DNA of 29,343 bases from Virgibacillus_O xinjiangensis (lineage in GTDB: Bacteria > Bacillota > Bacilli > Bacillales > Amphibacillaceae). Positions 1-6,648 of this stretch are shown here, in pieces. Every line of letters starts with the position of its first letter. Positions within the stretch are counted from its first letter, which is position 1. A program made the position numbers and the translations under genes. The stretch spans positions 1 through 29,343 of the forward strand of contig NZ_JBHRSA010000026.1 in assembly GCF_042643145.1 (NCBI RefSeq), given 5' to 3'. The notes below the pieces were generated by a model. That model ran no database searches and was not told the DNA's origin. It saw only the letters and a program-made list of their open reading frames with translations.

Positions 1-76
1 TTCCATATAATCAATAAGTGGTTGAAAAATTGTAACTAGAATTTACACAACAATGAGGACTTGACTCGGTATACCG

Positions 77-213
77 CACTCGGGCCGTGAGCTGCGCTAG
101 TCGGGCGCCGGTATGCTGCACTCAGGCCTAGCCCTCCGCCACTCAGGCGCCACAACGCCGCACTCGGGCCCCGCCCACCGCCAGTCGGGCGCCAGCAACC
201 CTCACTCAGGCCC
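77..213. repeat. GC-rich 21-bp tandem repeat, seven copies
   Basis: Seven copies of a core reading A[C/G]TC[A/G]GGC recur at an exact 21-bp step; the A of each core lies at 78, 99, 120, 141, 162, 183 and 204. Copies alternate partly between GGGCC and GGCGCC endings, giving a weaker 42-bp order. The block is far richer in G and C than the A+T-rich bases on either side. Because 21 is a multiple of three, both strands stay open and give 60-65-codon frames with a seven-residue repeat, which I do not believe are genes. Function is unknown; it resembles an intergenic minisatellite. Confidence 0.85.
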
Positions 214-375
214 CACCACCGCACCCTCACCAAAAAATTACCAAAAAAATATCCAAATAAGGTTTACCCTCCACTCACCCGGGGTACAACTATAGTACAA
301 AGCTCCCATTAGGGGGTTGTTACTATCCCTAGTAGCTTCCCTTTTCCTGACTGACTTACATTATTCCCCCTAATG

Positions 376-406
376 AAAAATCCCCTCCAGCGAGAGCTGG
401 AGAGGA
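376..406 (-). terminator. Rho-independent terminator of the LysM hydrolase gene
   Basis: Read on the minus strand, TCCTCTCCAGC and GCTGGAGGGGA (plus-strand 396-406 and 381-391) form an 11-bp stem with one G-U pair and a TCTC loop, followed by five T (plus-strand A at 376-380). It lies about 20 bases after the stop codon at 428. A T-run at 409-415 on the other side could make it work on the plus strand as well. Confidence 0.85.
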
Positions 407-427
407 TATTTTTTTCTAATGATTTGA

Positions 428-1501
428 TTAATATAGACGCTTGTAGCTGTCGAATTTATTGCCCCAGTAGTATGGGTCGTTTACATCACTGATGGTAACG
501 CCTTGGCTGCTGGATGCGTGGATGAATTTGCCGTTTCCAAGATAGACACCCATGTGGGAGATTCCTGGACGGTAAGTATTCTTGAAGAATACGAGATCTC
601 CTGGCTGCGGGTTGCTTACATAATGAGAGCGGTCAAAGTATCCGTCTGTGGATGTACGTGGTACGTCCTTGCCGGCTTGCTTATATGCCCAGTAGATGAA
701 TCCGCTGCAGTCAAAACCGGAAGAGGAAGTTCCACCCCATACATAAGGTGTGCCCATCTGGCTTTTTGCACCGCTGATCAGCTGATCCACATTATATCCA
801 CTGGATCCATTGGAAGAAGAGCTGCTGGAAGAGCTAGAGCTTGCACTAGAGTTGGACGAGCTTGAGCTCTTGCCATCGATGCTTAGCTTCTGGCCGACAC
901 GGATCAGATCAGATCTCAGGTTGTTCCAGCTTTTCAGGTCAGATACACTCACACCATGGTTCCGGGCAATACGGGATAGTGTATCACCGGATTTAACGCT
1001 ATAGATCTTGGTAGATGCTACGGAACCGCTATTTCCTGAAGAAGTAGTGCTTGTGTTAGAGCTGCTGGAAGAGCTAGAGCTTCCTGACTTGCTTACAGTC
1101 AGCTTGTCTCCTGGATAGATCAGGTGTCCGCTGATGTCATTCCAATTTCTCAGGTTGGAAAGAGAGATATTATGTTTGGAGGCAATACCGCTCAAAGTAT
1201 CTCCGCTTTTCACGGTATAAGTAGTAGTGTTGGTTGAAGTGTTTGAACTAGTGTTGGAGTTTGAGCTGGAATTAGAGTTCGATGATGTTTCAATCACTTG
1301 GTTTGGGTAGATGATATTGCTGGATAGATTATTGATCGACTTCAACTGAGAAACACTGGTGTTATATTGTTGTGAGATATTCCATAATGTATCGCCGCTT
1401 TGTACTTTATAAGAAGCTGCGTCGACTTCGTCTGCTCCATAAATTGCAGATGCGATGGCTGCCGATGCAGTAACCGACATGATAAATTTCTTGTTAGCCA
1501 A
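428..1501 (-). CDS. lytE: Secreted LysM / NlpC-P60 peptidoglycan DL-endopeptidase, LytE-like
   Basis: Predicted exported cell-wall hydrolase cutting the D-Glu-mDAP stem-peptide bond during growth and cell separation. The 357-aa product has a signal peptide (basic start, alanine-rich core, likely cleavage after VDAA near residue 29). Three LysM domains follow at about 30-73, 95-138 and 166-209, each with a [Q/K]SGDTL motif. Ser/Asn-rich linkers separate them. The C-terminal NlpC/P60 domain (about 240-357) has its catalytic Cys in FDCSGF and His residues in SHMGVYLG and FIHAS. Three LysM repeats and this length match B. subtilis LytE (334 aa) better than LytF or CwlS. The TTG start is chosen because AGGGGG (plus-strand 1511-1516) lies nine bases upstream. 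WalR-like boxes upstream suggest WalRK control. The assignment to LytE rather than a close paralogue is an inference. Confidence 0.9.
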   Translation of the reverse strand: MANKKFIMSVTASAAIASAIYGADEVDAASYKVQSGDTLWNISQQYNTSVSQLKSINNLSSNIIYPNQVIETSSNSNSSSNSNTSSNTSTNTTTYTVKSGDTLSGIASKHNISLSNLRNWNDISGHLIYPGDKLTVSKSGSSSSSSSSNTSTTSSGNSGSVASTKIYSVKSGDTLSRIARNHGVSVSDLKSWNNLRSDLIRVGQKLSIDGKSSSSSNSSASSSSSSSSSSNGSSGYNVDQLISGAKSQMGTPYVWGGTSSSGFDCSGFIYWAYKQAGKDVPRTSTDGYFDRSHYVSNPQPGDLVFFKNTYRPGISHMGVYLGNGKFIHASSSQGVTISDVNDPYYWGNKFDSYKRLY

Positions 1502-1593
1502 TTCTGTTTTCCCCCTGTAAATGATTCAGTAGTTTTTTCTATCAATCTTGTAGAAATTATCTTTTTCTACCAGCTTTGCTAGAATTTAACTTT

Positions 1594-1599
1594 AGTATA
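1594..1599 (-). promoter_or_regulatory. Possible -10 element for the LysM hydrolase gene
   Basis: On the minus strand TATACT lies about 93 bases upstream of the TTG start. I see no good -35 at 16-18 bases, which would fit a promoter needing an activator bound at the nearby WalR-like boxes. No SigI-type element was recognised. Confidence 0.4.
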
Positions 1600-1637
1600 T
1601 ACCCGGTTTTGTCGGAAGGCTAGATGGTTAGCCTATT

Positions 1638-1674
1638 TGTAACGCAACTGTAATACAGCGTAATACAATGTAAT
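1638..1674. promoter_or_regulatory. WalR-like operator cluster upstream of the LysM hydrolase gene
   Basis: TGTAAC at 1638-1643 and TGTAAT at 1649-1654 are separated by exactly five bases, matching the WalR consensus TGTWAH-N5-TGTWAH on the plus strand. Further copies follow at 1659-1664 (CGTAAT, one mismatch) and 1669-1674 (TGTAAT), about one helical turn apart. The cluster lies about 40 bases upstream of the possible -10 of the minus-strand gene. In B. subtilis WalR activates lytE and related hydrolases, so site, spacing and target agree. Confidence 0.65.
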
Positions 1675-1949
1675 ACATAAAATGCCAGGACTCGCCGGCA
1701 GTCGGCAGCAACCGCAAGGGCTGATTCCTCGTAGCCCTGCAAATCATGTTAAGAAGAAGTAAAATTTTCACCTATATTAAGAGACTCTTATCCTTATAAA
1801 CGCATGCCCATACACCCTATATAATAGAAAGTACCCAAATTACTTATCTGTACCAATGAAAATCCCAACAAATAGTCATGGATAAAATTTACATTTTTGG
1901 TGCATTTATCTTATTTACATAAAATTAATCTTATTATTTGCTTTTTATA

Positions 1950-1958
1950 TGTTATAAT
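1950..1958 (+). promoter_or_regulatory. Candidate extended -10 promoter for ywqC-ywqD
   Basis: TGTTATAAT fits TGn followed by a perfect TATAAT, in a very A+T-rich tract. The -35 region (about 1930-1935) is poor, as is common for extended -10 promoters. Transcription would start near 1965 and give a leader of about 110 bases before the ATG at 2075. Confidence 0.5.
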
Positions 1959-2074
1959 TTCGTTTATACTGTCGAAATAGAAGAGGTAGACGTAAAATAC
2001 AGCAATGATTATTCTTCAGTTTCAGAACATCAAAGTTTCCTGTCAGGAGGGAGCGAGAAAGCGGAGGTAGAAGA

Positions 2075-2839
2075 ATGGAAGAAACGATTTCCTTGAAAGA
2101 AATCTTTGAAGTGATCAAGAAGCGGCTGGTGATGATCATCGCTTTGATCGTAGGAGCGGCCTTGATTGCTGCAGGCATCAGCTTTTTTGTGTTGACACCG
2201 ACCTATGAAAATAGTTCACAGTTTCTGGTGAATCAGAGCGAGCAAGATCAAGAACAGATGTATACATCCAATGAGCTTCGGACAAATGTTGAACTTATCA
2301 ATACATATAATGTCATTATCAAGAGTCCGGCCATTTTGGATCAAGTAGCCGAGGAGCTTGGGGTGGATTACAGCAGTTCCCAGCTGGCAAATAAGATTCA
2401 AGTGCAGAATGCCGAACAATCCCAGGTAGTAACAGTGACTGCCACAGACCCTGATCCGGCAAGGGCAACAGACATTGCCAATACGACCGTGGAAGTATTC
2501 CAGGATGAAATTCCTGATATCATGAATGTAGATAATGTAACCATTCTGTCAGAGGCAGAGCTGAGTGAAGAGCCATCACCAGTTGCACCGAATCCGCTGC
2601 TGAATATCGCAATTGCAATCGTGCTTGGAGGCATGGTGGGTGTAGGTATTGCCTTCCTGCTGGAATACTTGGACAACACGATCAAGACAGAAGATGATAT
2701 TGAAAAAACACTGCAGGTTCCTGTATTAGGTGTGATTTCCCATGTGGATGACAATGATATCCGGGTGGACGCCGAGATGGGCACCGGAATGAGAGCGAGA
2801 AGGGGTGGACTAGATGGCGCGCAAAAAAGATCAGTCTAA
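2075..2839 (+). CDS. ywqC: Wzz-type chain-length modulator, activator of the adjacent BY-kinase
   Basis: Predicted membrane co-polymerase that sets polysaccharide chain length and activates the tyrosine kinase next to it. The 254-aa product has a Wzz fold: transmembrane segment 1 at about 20-40, an extracytoplasmic domain, then a proline-bearing stretch (EEPSPVAPNP) leading into transmembrane segment 2 at about 178-198, and a short cytoplasmic tail. In Gram-positives this tail is the kinase activator and the kinase is a separate protein. Length matches B. subtilis YwqC (about 248 aa). GGAGG at 2063-2067 supports the ATG. The kinase gene overlaps its 3' end by 26 bases, so the two are translationally coupled. 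Confidence 0.9.
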   Translation: MEETISLKEIFEVIKKRLVMIIALIVGAALIAAGISFFVLTPTYENSSQFLVNQSEQDQEQMYTSNELRTNVELINTYNVIIKSPAILDQVAEELGVDYSSSQLANKIQVQNAEQSQVVTVTATDPDPARATDIANTTVEVFQDEIPDIMNVDNVTILSEAELSEEPSPVAPNPLLNIAIAIVLGGMVGVGIAFLLEYLDNTIKTEDDIEKTLQVPVLGVISHVDDNDIRVDAEMGTGMRARRGGLDGAQKRSV

Positions 2840-3515
2840 GAAAAACAGTAAAGTACGTTCCCTGATTACCAAACTGAGTCCCCGGTCGCCAATATCCGAA
2901 CAGTATCGGACGGTCCGGACAAACTTGGAGTTCTCTTCGGTGGATCATAAATTGCAGTCCCTGCTGGTGACATCGGCAGGGCCAGGGGAAGGCAAGTCGA
3001 TGACGACAGCGAACCTTGCCGTGGTCTATGCGCAGCAAGGAAAACGTGTGTTGCTGATTGATGCCGACCTGAGGAAACCGACCGTCCATTACACGTTCCG
3101 CCTGGATAATCTGAAAGGATTGAGTAATGTCCTCGTAGGTGAAACCTCCCTGCAGGATGCTGTAGGACAGAGTGATGTCGACAATTTGGATGTGATGTCC
3201 TGTGGTCCGATTCCTCCGAACCCATCGGAACTGCTGGCCTCCAACCGGATGGTCCGTTTATTGGAAGAAGCCAAACAGGCTTACGATATCGTCATTTTCG
3301 ATACCCCGCCTGTTCTTGCGGTGACGGACTCACAAATTCTTGCCACACTGGTGGACGGCGCCGTGCTGGTGGTGCGCAGCAAGCAGACGGAAAACGATGC
3401 AGCACTGAAGGCGATTGATGCGATTTCATCCGTCAATGCCAAGGTGCTTGGCACGGTCCTGAATGATCGGAATAAGAAAGAAGCCAATTACTATTACTAC
3501 TACGGAAACAGTTGA
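2814..3515 (+). CDS. ywqD: BY-type protein tyrosine kinase
   Basis: Cytoplasmic bacterial tyrosine kinase of the CapB/YwqD family, which autophosphorylates at a C-terminal tyrosine cluster and with YwqC regulates polysaccharide polymerisation and UDP-sugar enzymes. The 233-aa product shows Walker A (GPGEGKS, about 56-62), Walker A' (LLIDADLRKP), Walker B (IVIFDTPP) and a C-terminal run of five tyrosines before GNS. Length matches YwqD (237 aa). It starts inside ywqC, with AAGGGGTGG just upstream, and ends at a strong terminator. The kinase is therefore in a separate unit from its presumed phosphatases. Confidence 0.93.
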   Translation: MARKKDQSKKNSKVRSLITKLSPRSPISEQYRTVRTNLEFSSVDHKLQSLLVTSAGPGEGKSMTTANLAVVYAQQGKRVLLIDADLRKPTVHYTFRLDNLKGLSNVLVGETSLQDAVGQSDVDNLDVMSCGPIPPNPSELLASNRMVRLLEEAKQAYDIVIFDTPPVLAVTDSQILATLVDGAVLVVRSKQTENDAALKAIDAISSVNAKVLGTVLNDRNKKEANYYYYYGNS

Positions 3516-3522
3516 TAGAATT

Positions 3523-3554
3523 ACTCTCCATCCAACCGGGTGGAGAGTTTTTTT
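3523..3554 (+). terminator. Rho-independent terminator after ywqD
   Basis: ACTCTCCATCC (3523-3533) pairs with GGGTGGAGAGT (3538-3548), 11 bp with one G-U pair, around a four-base AACC loop, followed by seven T (3548-3554). It begins eight bases after the stop codon. Confidence 0.93.
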
Positions 3555-3833
3555 ATTTCGATTGTAAAAAATTTCCTCAAAAGTCATAGGTATTACTATT
3601 TCCTCGTGGCTTACCATTCCTCACTTCGTGGTTATTCGACACTCCCAACACATATGTTGTTCATGACTTTTATACCAATAAAATGACCGTTTCATGACTC
3701 TAAATACCTACAAAATTGAATTTTCATATGCTACTATGGAATGACAGACAACAGCGTCAATACGGATTATATCAGTGTCCCATAGGGATTCAGAGATAGA
3801 AAAACAGGGTATACGGAGAATAGGAGTGATTGA
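3555..3833. other. Leader region of the first phosphatase gene
   Basis: With the terminator before it, this makes a gene-free stretch of 318 bp. It contains an imperfect direct repeat (listed separately) and a possible extended -10, TGCTACTAT at 3729-3737, without a clear -35. No gene is visible. Confidence 0.5.
3660..3708 (+). repeat. Imperfect 17-18-bp direct repeat, possible operator
   Basis: TTCATGACTTTTATACC (3660-3676) recurs as TTCATGACTCTAAATACC (3691-3708), 31 bases apart, which is about three helical turns. The second copy lies just upstream of the possible -10 at 3732-3737. Helical phasing and position suggest a binding site for a dimeric regulator, but this is inference. Confidence 0.4.
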
Positions 3834-4601
3834 ATGATTGATATTCACAGTCATATTTTGCCTGACGTGGATGATGGGGCCAGTTCATTGACGGAAAGCC
3901 TCGCAATGGCCAAAAAGGCTGCGGATGAAGGGATCCGGAAAATAGTGGCGACCCCTCATCATGAAAATGGATCGTATGTTAACACGAAGAATCAGGTAAT
4001 AGCAGCGGTGGATTATTTGAATGGCCAGCTGCAGTTGGAAAATATCCCGGTGGAAATCCTTCCAGGGCAGGAAACCCGGATATATGGCGAAATGCTGCAG
4101 GATCTGCAGGCAGGCAAGGTGCTGCCCGTAAATGATAATAATTACGTACTGGTAGAACTGCCTACGTCACATGTCCCACAGTATACGACACAGCTGCTAT
4201 TCGATATGCAGCTTGCCGGATATAAGCCGATCATCGTCCATCCAGAACGCAATCACGAAATCATGGAACAGCCGGACAAGCTCTACCGCATGGTGAAAAA
4301 TGGTGCACTCACACAAGTCACCGCTGCCAGCCTGGTCGGCAGGTCTGGAAAGAAAGTGGAAAAGTTCGCCAACCAATTGCTGGAAGCAAATCTTGCCCAC
4401 CTGCTTGCTTCAGACGCTCATGACACGAAGAAACGCGGCTTCTATCTGAAGGTTGCCTACAAAAAAGTCAAGTCCGATTACGGCAGTGACTATATGTTCC
4501 AGCTGATGGATAACGCAGAGGCGGTTATTACCGGTTCTGCAGCAGAGCGCGAAATCCCAGAACGTGTGCAGAAAAAACGCAAGTGGCTCGTTTTCAGATA
4601 A
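3834..4601 (+). CDS. ywqE: PHP-type manganese-dependent protein tyrosine phosphatase, copy 1
   Basis: Predicted cytoplasmic phosphatase of the CpsB/CapC/YwqE family, which removes phosphate from the BY-kinase tyrosine cluster. The 255-aa product opens with the PHP metal motif MIDIHSHILP followed by DVDDGA. It also carries ATPHH, GQE, VHPERN and ASDAHD, the expected metal ligands. The length equals YwqE (254 aa). AGGAG at 3822-3826 gives a good ribosome site seven bases before the ATG. A second gene of identical length lies just downstream. Most of the invariant residues are shared, but flanking positions differ widely, so the duplication is not recent. Confidence 0.92.
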   Translation: MIDIHSHILPDVDDGASSLTESLAMAKKAADEGIRKIVATPHHENGSYVNTKNQVIAAVDYLNGQLQLENIPVEILPGQETRIYGEMLQDLQAGKVLPVNDNNYVLVELPTSHVPQYTTQLLFDMQLAGYKPIIVHPERNHEIMEQPDKLYRMVKNGALTQVTAASLVGRSGKKVEKFANQLLEANLAHLLASDAHDTKKRGFYLKVAYKKVKSDYGSDYMFQLMDNAEAVITGSAAEREIPERVQKKRKWLVFR

Positions 4602-4609
4602 TAGACAAC

Positions 4610-4639
4610 TTGTAGAATGAAACAGCTTCCTGTTATACT
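4610..4639 (+). promoter_or_regulatory. Candidate promoter between the two phosphatase genes
   Basis: TTGTAG at 4610-4615 and TATACT at 4634-4639 are spaced by 18 bases, and TG at 4631-4632 makes an extended -10. It lies about 45 bases upstream of the second phosphatase start, so that gene could be expressed independently of the first. Confidence 0.5.
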
Positions 4640-4684
4640 GGGAGATAACAGAAATGAATTTCCATGAAGCAGGAAGTGACGTTG

Positions 4685-5452
4685 ATGATTGATATACACA
4701 GCCATATATTGCCAGGTGTGGATGACGGTGCCCGTACGCTGGAAGACAGTCTGGATATGGGGAAGGCCGCCGTGGAGGAAGGCATCCGGACGATCATTGC
4801 CACTCCGCATAACCACAATGGTAAATATATGAATGAAAAAGAAGATATTCTGCTCGCTGTCGAAAGCCTCAATTCAGCTCTTCAGACAGCAGAGATTCCA
4901 CTCGTTGTGCTCCCTGGACAGGAAAATCGCCTGTACGGGGAAATGGTGGATGATTTGAAGGACGATGAATTGGTCACCCTTACAAACGATACCCGTTATG
5001 TATTCGTCGAATTTCCTTCCGATCATGTGCCGCGTTATGCGAGACGGATGCTGTTTGATATGCAGGTAGCCGGGTACAAGCCGGTGATCGTCCATCCGGA
5101 GCGCAATATGGAGCTGCTCGAGCATCCTTCCATCTTGTTCGAATTTGTCCAGAATGGAGCACTATCCCAGGTGACGGCTGGAAGTGTTGCCGGGAAGTTC
5201 GGGAAGAAGATCCGCAAATTCTCCCATGAGCTGGTGGAATCTGGATTGACCCACTTTATCGCTTCCGACGCGCATAATACAACTTCACGGAGGTTCTGGA
5301 TGCAGGACGCCTATCATGAAATCCGCGAACAGCATGGATATGAGACATTCATGCTGCTGATGGAGAATGCGGAACTGCTGGTAGAAGGGTCCAATGTCAA
5401 CCAGGAGGAACCGCAGCCCATCAAAAAGAAGAAATTCCTCGGAATCTTTTAA
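4685..5452 (+). CDS. ywqE: PHP-type protein tyrosine phosphatase, copy 2
   Basis: Second CapC/YwqE-family phosphatase, in tandem with the first. I place the start at the ATG at 4685, because AGGAAG at 4671-4676 is eight bases upstream and the protein then begins MIDIHSHILPG like copy 1. A further in-frame ATG at 4664 has no ribosome site. With the later start both products are exactly 255 aa. Metal-binding motifs are present: IDIHSHILP, VDDGA, ATPHN, GQE, VHPERN and ASDAHN. Differences from copy 1 near the active site (ATPHN for ATPHH, SDAHN for SDAHD) could change substrate choice. The unit ends with a terminator at 5507-5544. Confidence 0.92.
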   Translation: MIDIHSHILPGVDDGARTLEDSLDMGKAAVEEGIRTIIATPHNHNGKYMNEKEDILLAVESLNSALQTAEIPLVVLPGQENRLYGEMVDDLKDDELVTLTNDTRYVFVEFPSDHVPRYARRMLFDMQVAGYKPVIVHPERNMELLEHPSILFEFVQNGALSQVTAGSVAGKFGKKIRKFSHELVESGLTHFIASDAHNTTSRRFWMQDAYHEIREQHGYETFMLLMENAELLVEGSNVNQEEPQPIKKKKFLGIF

Positions 5453-5506
5453 GCAAGGGCATGCAGCCCCAGTGCGAAATTCTATTAGGATAGATTGATG
5501 ATAAGG

Positions 5507-5544
5507 TGCCGGAACCGCAATATGGCGATTCCAGGCATTTTTTT
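5507..5544 (+). terminator. Rho-independent terminator after the second phosphatase gene
   Basis: TGCC, GGAA and CGC on the 5' arm (5507-5518) pair with GCG, TTCC and GGCA on the 3' arm, with one bulge and one mismatch. A seven-T run follows at 5538-5544. Confidence 0.8.
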
Positions 5545-5633
5545 CTTTCCTCATTTCACACATTATACCTCCATCAAATGAACACTTCCCTATAACAAAG
5601 AAATCTACTAGACGCTGGAAGGAGGGCGCGGAA

Positions 5634-6293
5634 ATGATTGATATAGTGCTCGTGGAAGACCAACCCTTGATGCAGGACGGCATCGAGGCGATCATCCGTC
5701 CTGTGGAAGACCTTCATATTGTCGGATGTGCGCAAAACGGAGACGAAGCAGTTCGTCTTGTTGGTGAAAAGGAACCGGATATAGCCATCGTGGACTTGTG
5801 CAGGCTGCAAATGGAAGCAATCCAGGCGACAGTGCAGATCAAGCAAAACCATCCGCGAATAAAGGTAATCATGCTCTCGTCGGAAGCGGATGAAGAAATG
5901 GTGATCAGCGGCATCAATGTGGGAGCAGATGGGTTTCTATTGACGGAGCTCCATGCCGAAACATTGTTGCAGGCCATCCGGGCGGTCCATCTTGGTGATT
6001 CGGTCATCTCCGGCAAGGCGGCTCGCATCCTGACGTCAAAAATCCGCGAGCTAACCATGGATAATAAACAACTGCTCGCCCGGAAACTTGAGAAGAATGG
6101 ACTGGAGTTCACCAAACGGGAGATCGACATTGCCTATCTGTTCATGGATAATATGTCGAACAAGCAGATCGCCCAGCGTCTCTACCTAGGGGAGGGGACG
6201 GTGAAGAATTATATCAGCGGGATCTATCATAAGCTGGAGATCCGCACCCGTTCCGAGGCTATCCACTTTTTGCAGGAACTGCTCAAAAAATGA
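5634..6293 (+). CDS. Orphan NarL/DegU-type response regulator with atypical receiver
   Basis: Predicted DNA-binding regulator of 219 aa: receiver domain at about 1-118 and a LuxR-type helix-turn-helix at about 150-212 (FTKREIDIAYL, MSNKQIAQRL, EGTVKNYISGIYHKL). The acidic pair E8-D9, the phosphoacceptor D54 and S82/S83 are present. The conserved lysine of the LLK motif is threonine at residue 104 (GFLLTE), and the usual MP after the phosphoacceptor region is absent (VDLCRLQM). Phosphorylation-dependent switching may therefore be weak or absent. No histidine kinase gene is near. The ribosome site GGAAGGAGG is eight or nine bases before the ATG. Position just before the polysaccharide operon suggests it regulates that operon, an inference. 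Confidence 0.85.
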   Translation: MIDIVLVEDQPLMQDGIEAIIRPVEDLHIVGCAQNGDEAVRLVGEKEPDIAIVDLCRLQMEAIQATVQIKQNHPRIKVIMLSSEADEEMVISGINVGADGFLLTELHAETLLQAIRAVHLGDSVISGKAARILTSKIRELTMDNKQLLARKLEKNGLEFTKREIDIAYLFMDNMSNKQIAQRLYLGEGTVKNYISGIYHKLEIRTRSEAIHFLQELLKK

Positions 6294-6329
6294 ATTGGCA
6301 GGAACTGGAAGCTATGACTTTTTTTATGT

Positions 6330-6352
6330 TCGGTCACTAAATTAATGACCGG
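6330..6352. promoter_or_regulatory. Palindrome between regulator gene and its terminator
   Basis: CGGTCA at 6331-6336 and TGACCG at 6346-6351 form an inverted repeat around nine A+T-rich bases. It is about 38 bases past the regulator stop codon and 18 bases before the terminator stem. It could be an operator or an extra hairpin; no T-run follows it directly. Confidence 0.4.
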
Positions 6353-6368
6353 AAATGTAGTACGATAG

Positions 6369-6404
6369 AAGCATGCCTTTTGTGGGGGTATGCTTTTATT
6401 TTTT
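6369..6404 (+). terminator. Rho-independent terminator after the response-regulator gene
   Basis: AAGCATGCC (6369-6377) pairs with GGTATGCTT (6387-6395) with one G-U pair, followed by a T-rich run broken by one A (6392-6404). It separates the regulator gene from the long polysaccharide operon, or acts as an attenuator if transcription starts upstream of it. Confidence 0.8.
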
Positions 6405-6648
6405 AATCCGTTACCATATTAGAGAGAAGTAAGGTTGAGGTGTCCTGCTTATGTAAAGCGGGTGTAAATTACGACATATTTTTTACAAATTGTCTATCAA
6501 GGGGAGAGAAAATGTGATATCCTTTCTTAATGAGATATCTAATCTGTCAAAAGATAACTTCTTAACATATCATATCACACCCAAAACCCACTAGTATAAA
6601 CCTCTCAAACTACAAAACTTTCATTATTCCTGGAAAGGAGATAGTACA
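6405..6648. other. Leader of the polysaccharide operon
   Basis: This has no gene and belongs to a 355-bp gap. It contains the candidate regulatory RNA at 6425-6500 and a perfect 8-bp inverted repeat, TGTGATAT at 6513-6520 against ATATCACA at 6572-6579. A weak promoter candidate, CTGTCA (6544-6549) with TATCAT (6568-6573) at 18-bp spacing, overlaps the repeat's right arm. The epsC ribosome site AAAGGAG is at 6634-6640. Confidence 0.5.
6425..6500 (+). ncRNA. Candidate EAR/epsC-type antitermination RNA
   Basis: In Bacillales the EAR element (Rfam epsC RNA) lies between the second and third genes of eps-type operons, directly upstream of epsC, and lets RNA polymerase read through distant terminators. 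The same position is occupied here, ahead of an epsC homologue and a 17-kb operon. A stem CCTGCTT (6443-6449) with AAGCGGG is visible, enclosed by GTAA and TTAC, with GACA/TGTC following. I could not compare it with the covariance model, so identity rests on position and local structure. Confidence 0.4.

Larger units (their letters stand above)
1..427. other. Intergenic region without a gene
   Basis: No credible gene lies here. Besides the 21-bp repeat block and the terminator of the LysM gene, there is a long-range inverted repeat, CATTAGGGGG at 307-316 against CCCCCTAATG at 366-375, enclosing about 50 bases. This could extend the terminator region into a larger hairpin. Nothing else stands out. 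Confidence 0.6.
1502..2074. other. Divergent intergenic region between hydrolase gene and kinase operon
   Basis: This 573-bp stretch separates the minus-strand hydrolase from the plus-strand ywqC-ywqD pair. It holds the WalR-like cluster and the promoter candidates on both sides. A GC-rich patch at 1685-1740 contains GGGCT/AGCCC (1718-1722 and 1733-1737), a small hairpin without a T-run. I see no gene in it. Confidence 0.6.

Noticed and set aside
77..213. Possible CRISPR array
   Set aside because: The units are contiguous 21-bp copies with no unique spacers of constant length, and there are no cas genes.
36..295. Two overlapping small open frames, one on each strand, with seven-residue repeats
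   Set aside because: They arise from the 21-bp tandem repeat, lack ribosome sites and have no recognisable domain.
503..865. A 120-codon plus-strand frame opposite the NlpC/P60 domain
   Set aside because: It is antisense to a well-supported hydrolase and has no ribosome site or recognisable motif.
1502..1600. c-di-AMP riboswitch ahead of the cell-wall hydrolase gene
   Set aside because: The leader from the likely -10 is only about 90 bases, A+T-rich, and shows none of the G-rich conserved blocks of that riboswitch.
2005..2070. A 21-codon upstream reading frame in the ywqC leader, ending next to the ywqC ribosome site
   Set aside because: Its own purine-rich tract is too far from the ATG and there is no sign of coding selection, so it is more likely chance.
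6405..6648. JUMPstart/ops element for RfaH-type antitermination
   Set aside because: I did not find GGCGGTAG in the leader, and RfaH is not the expected mechanism in Bacillales.
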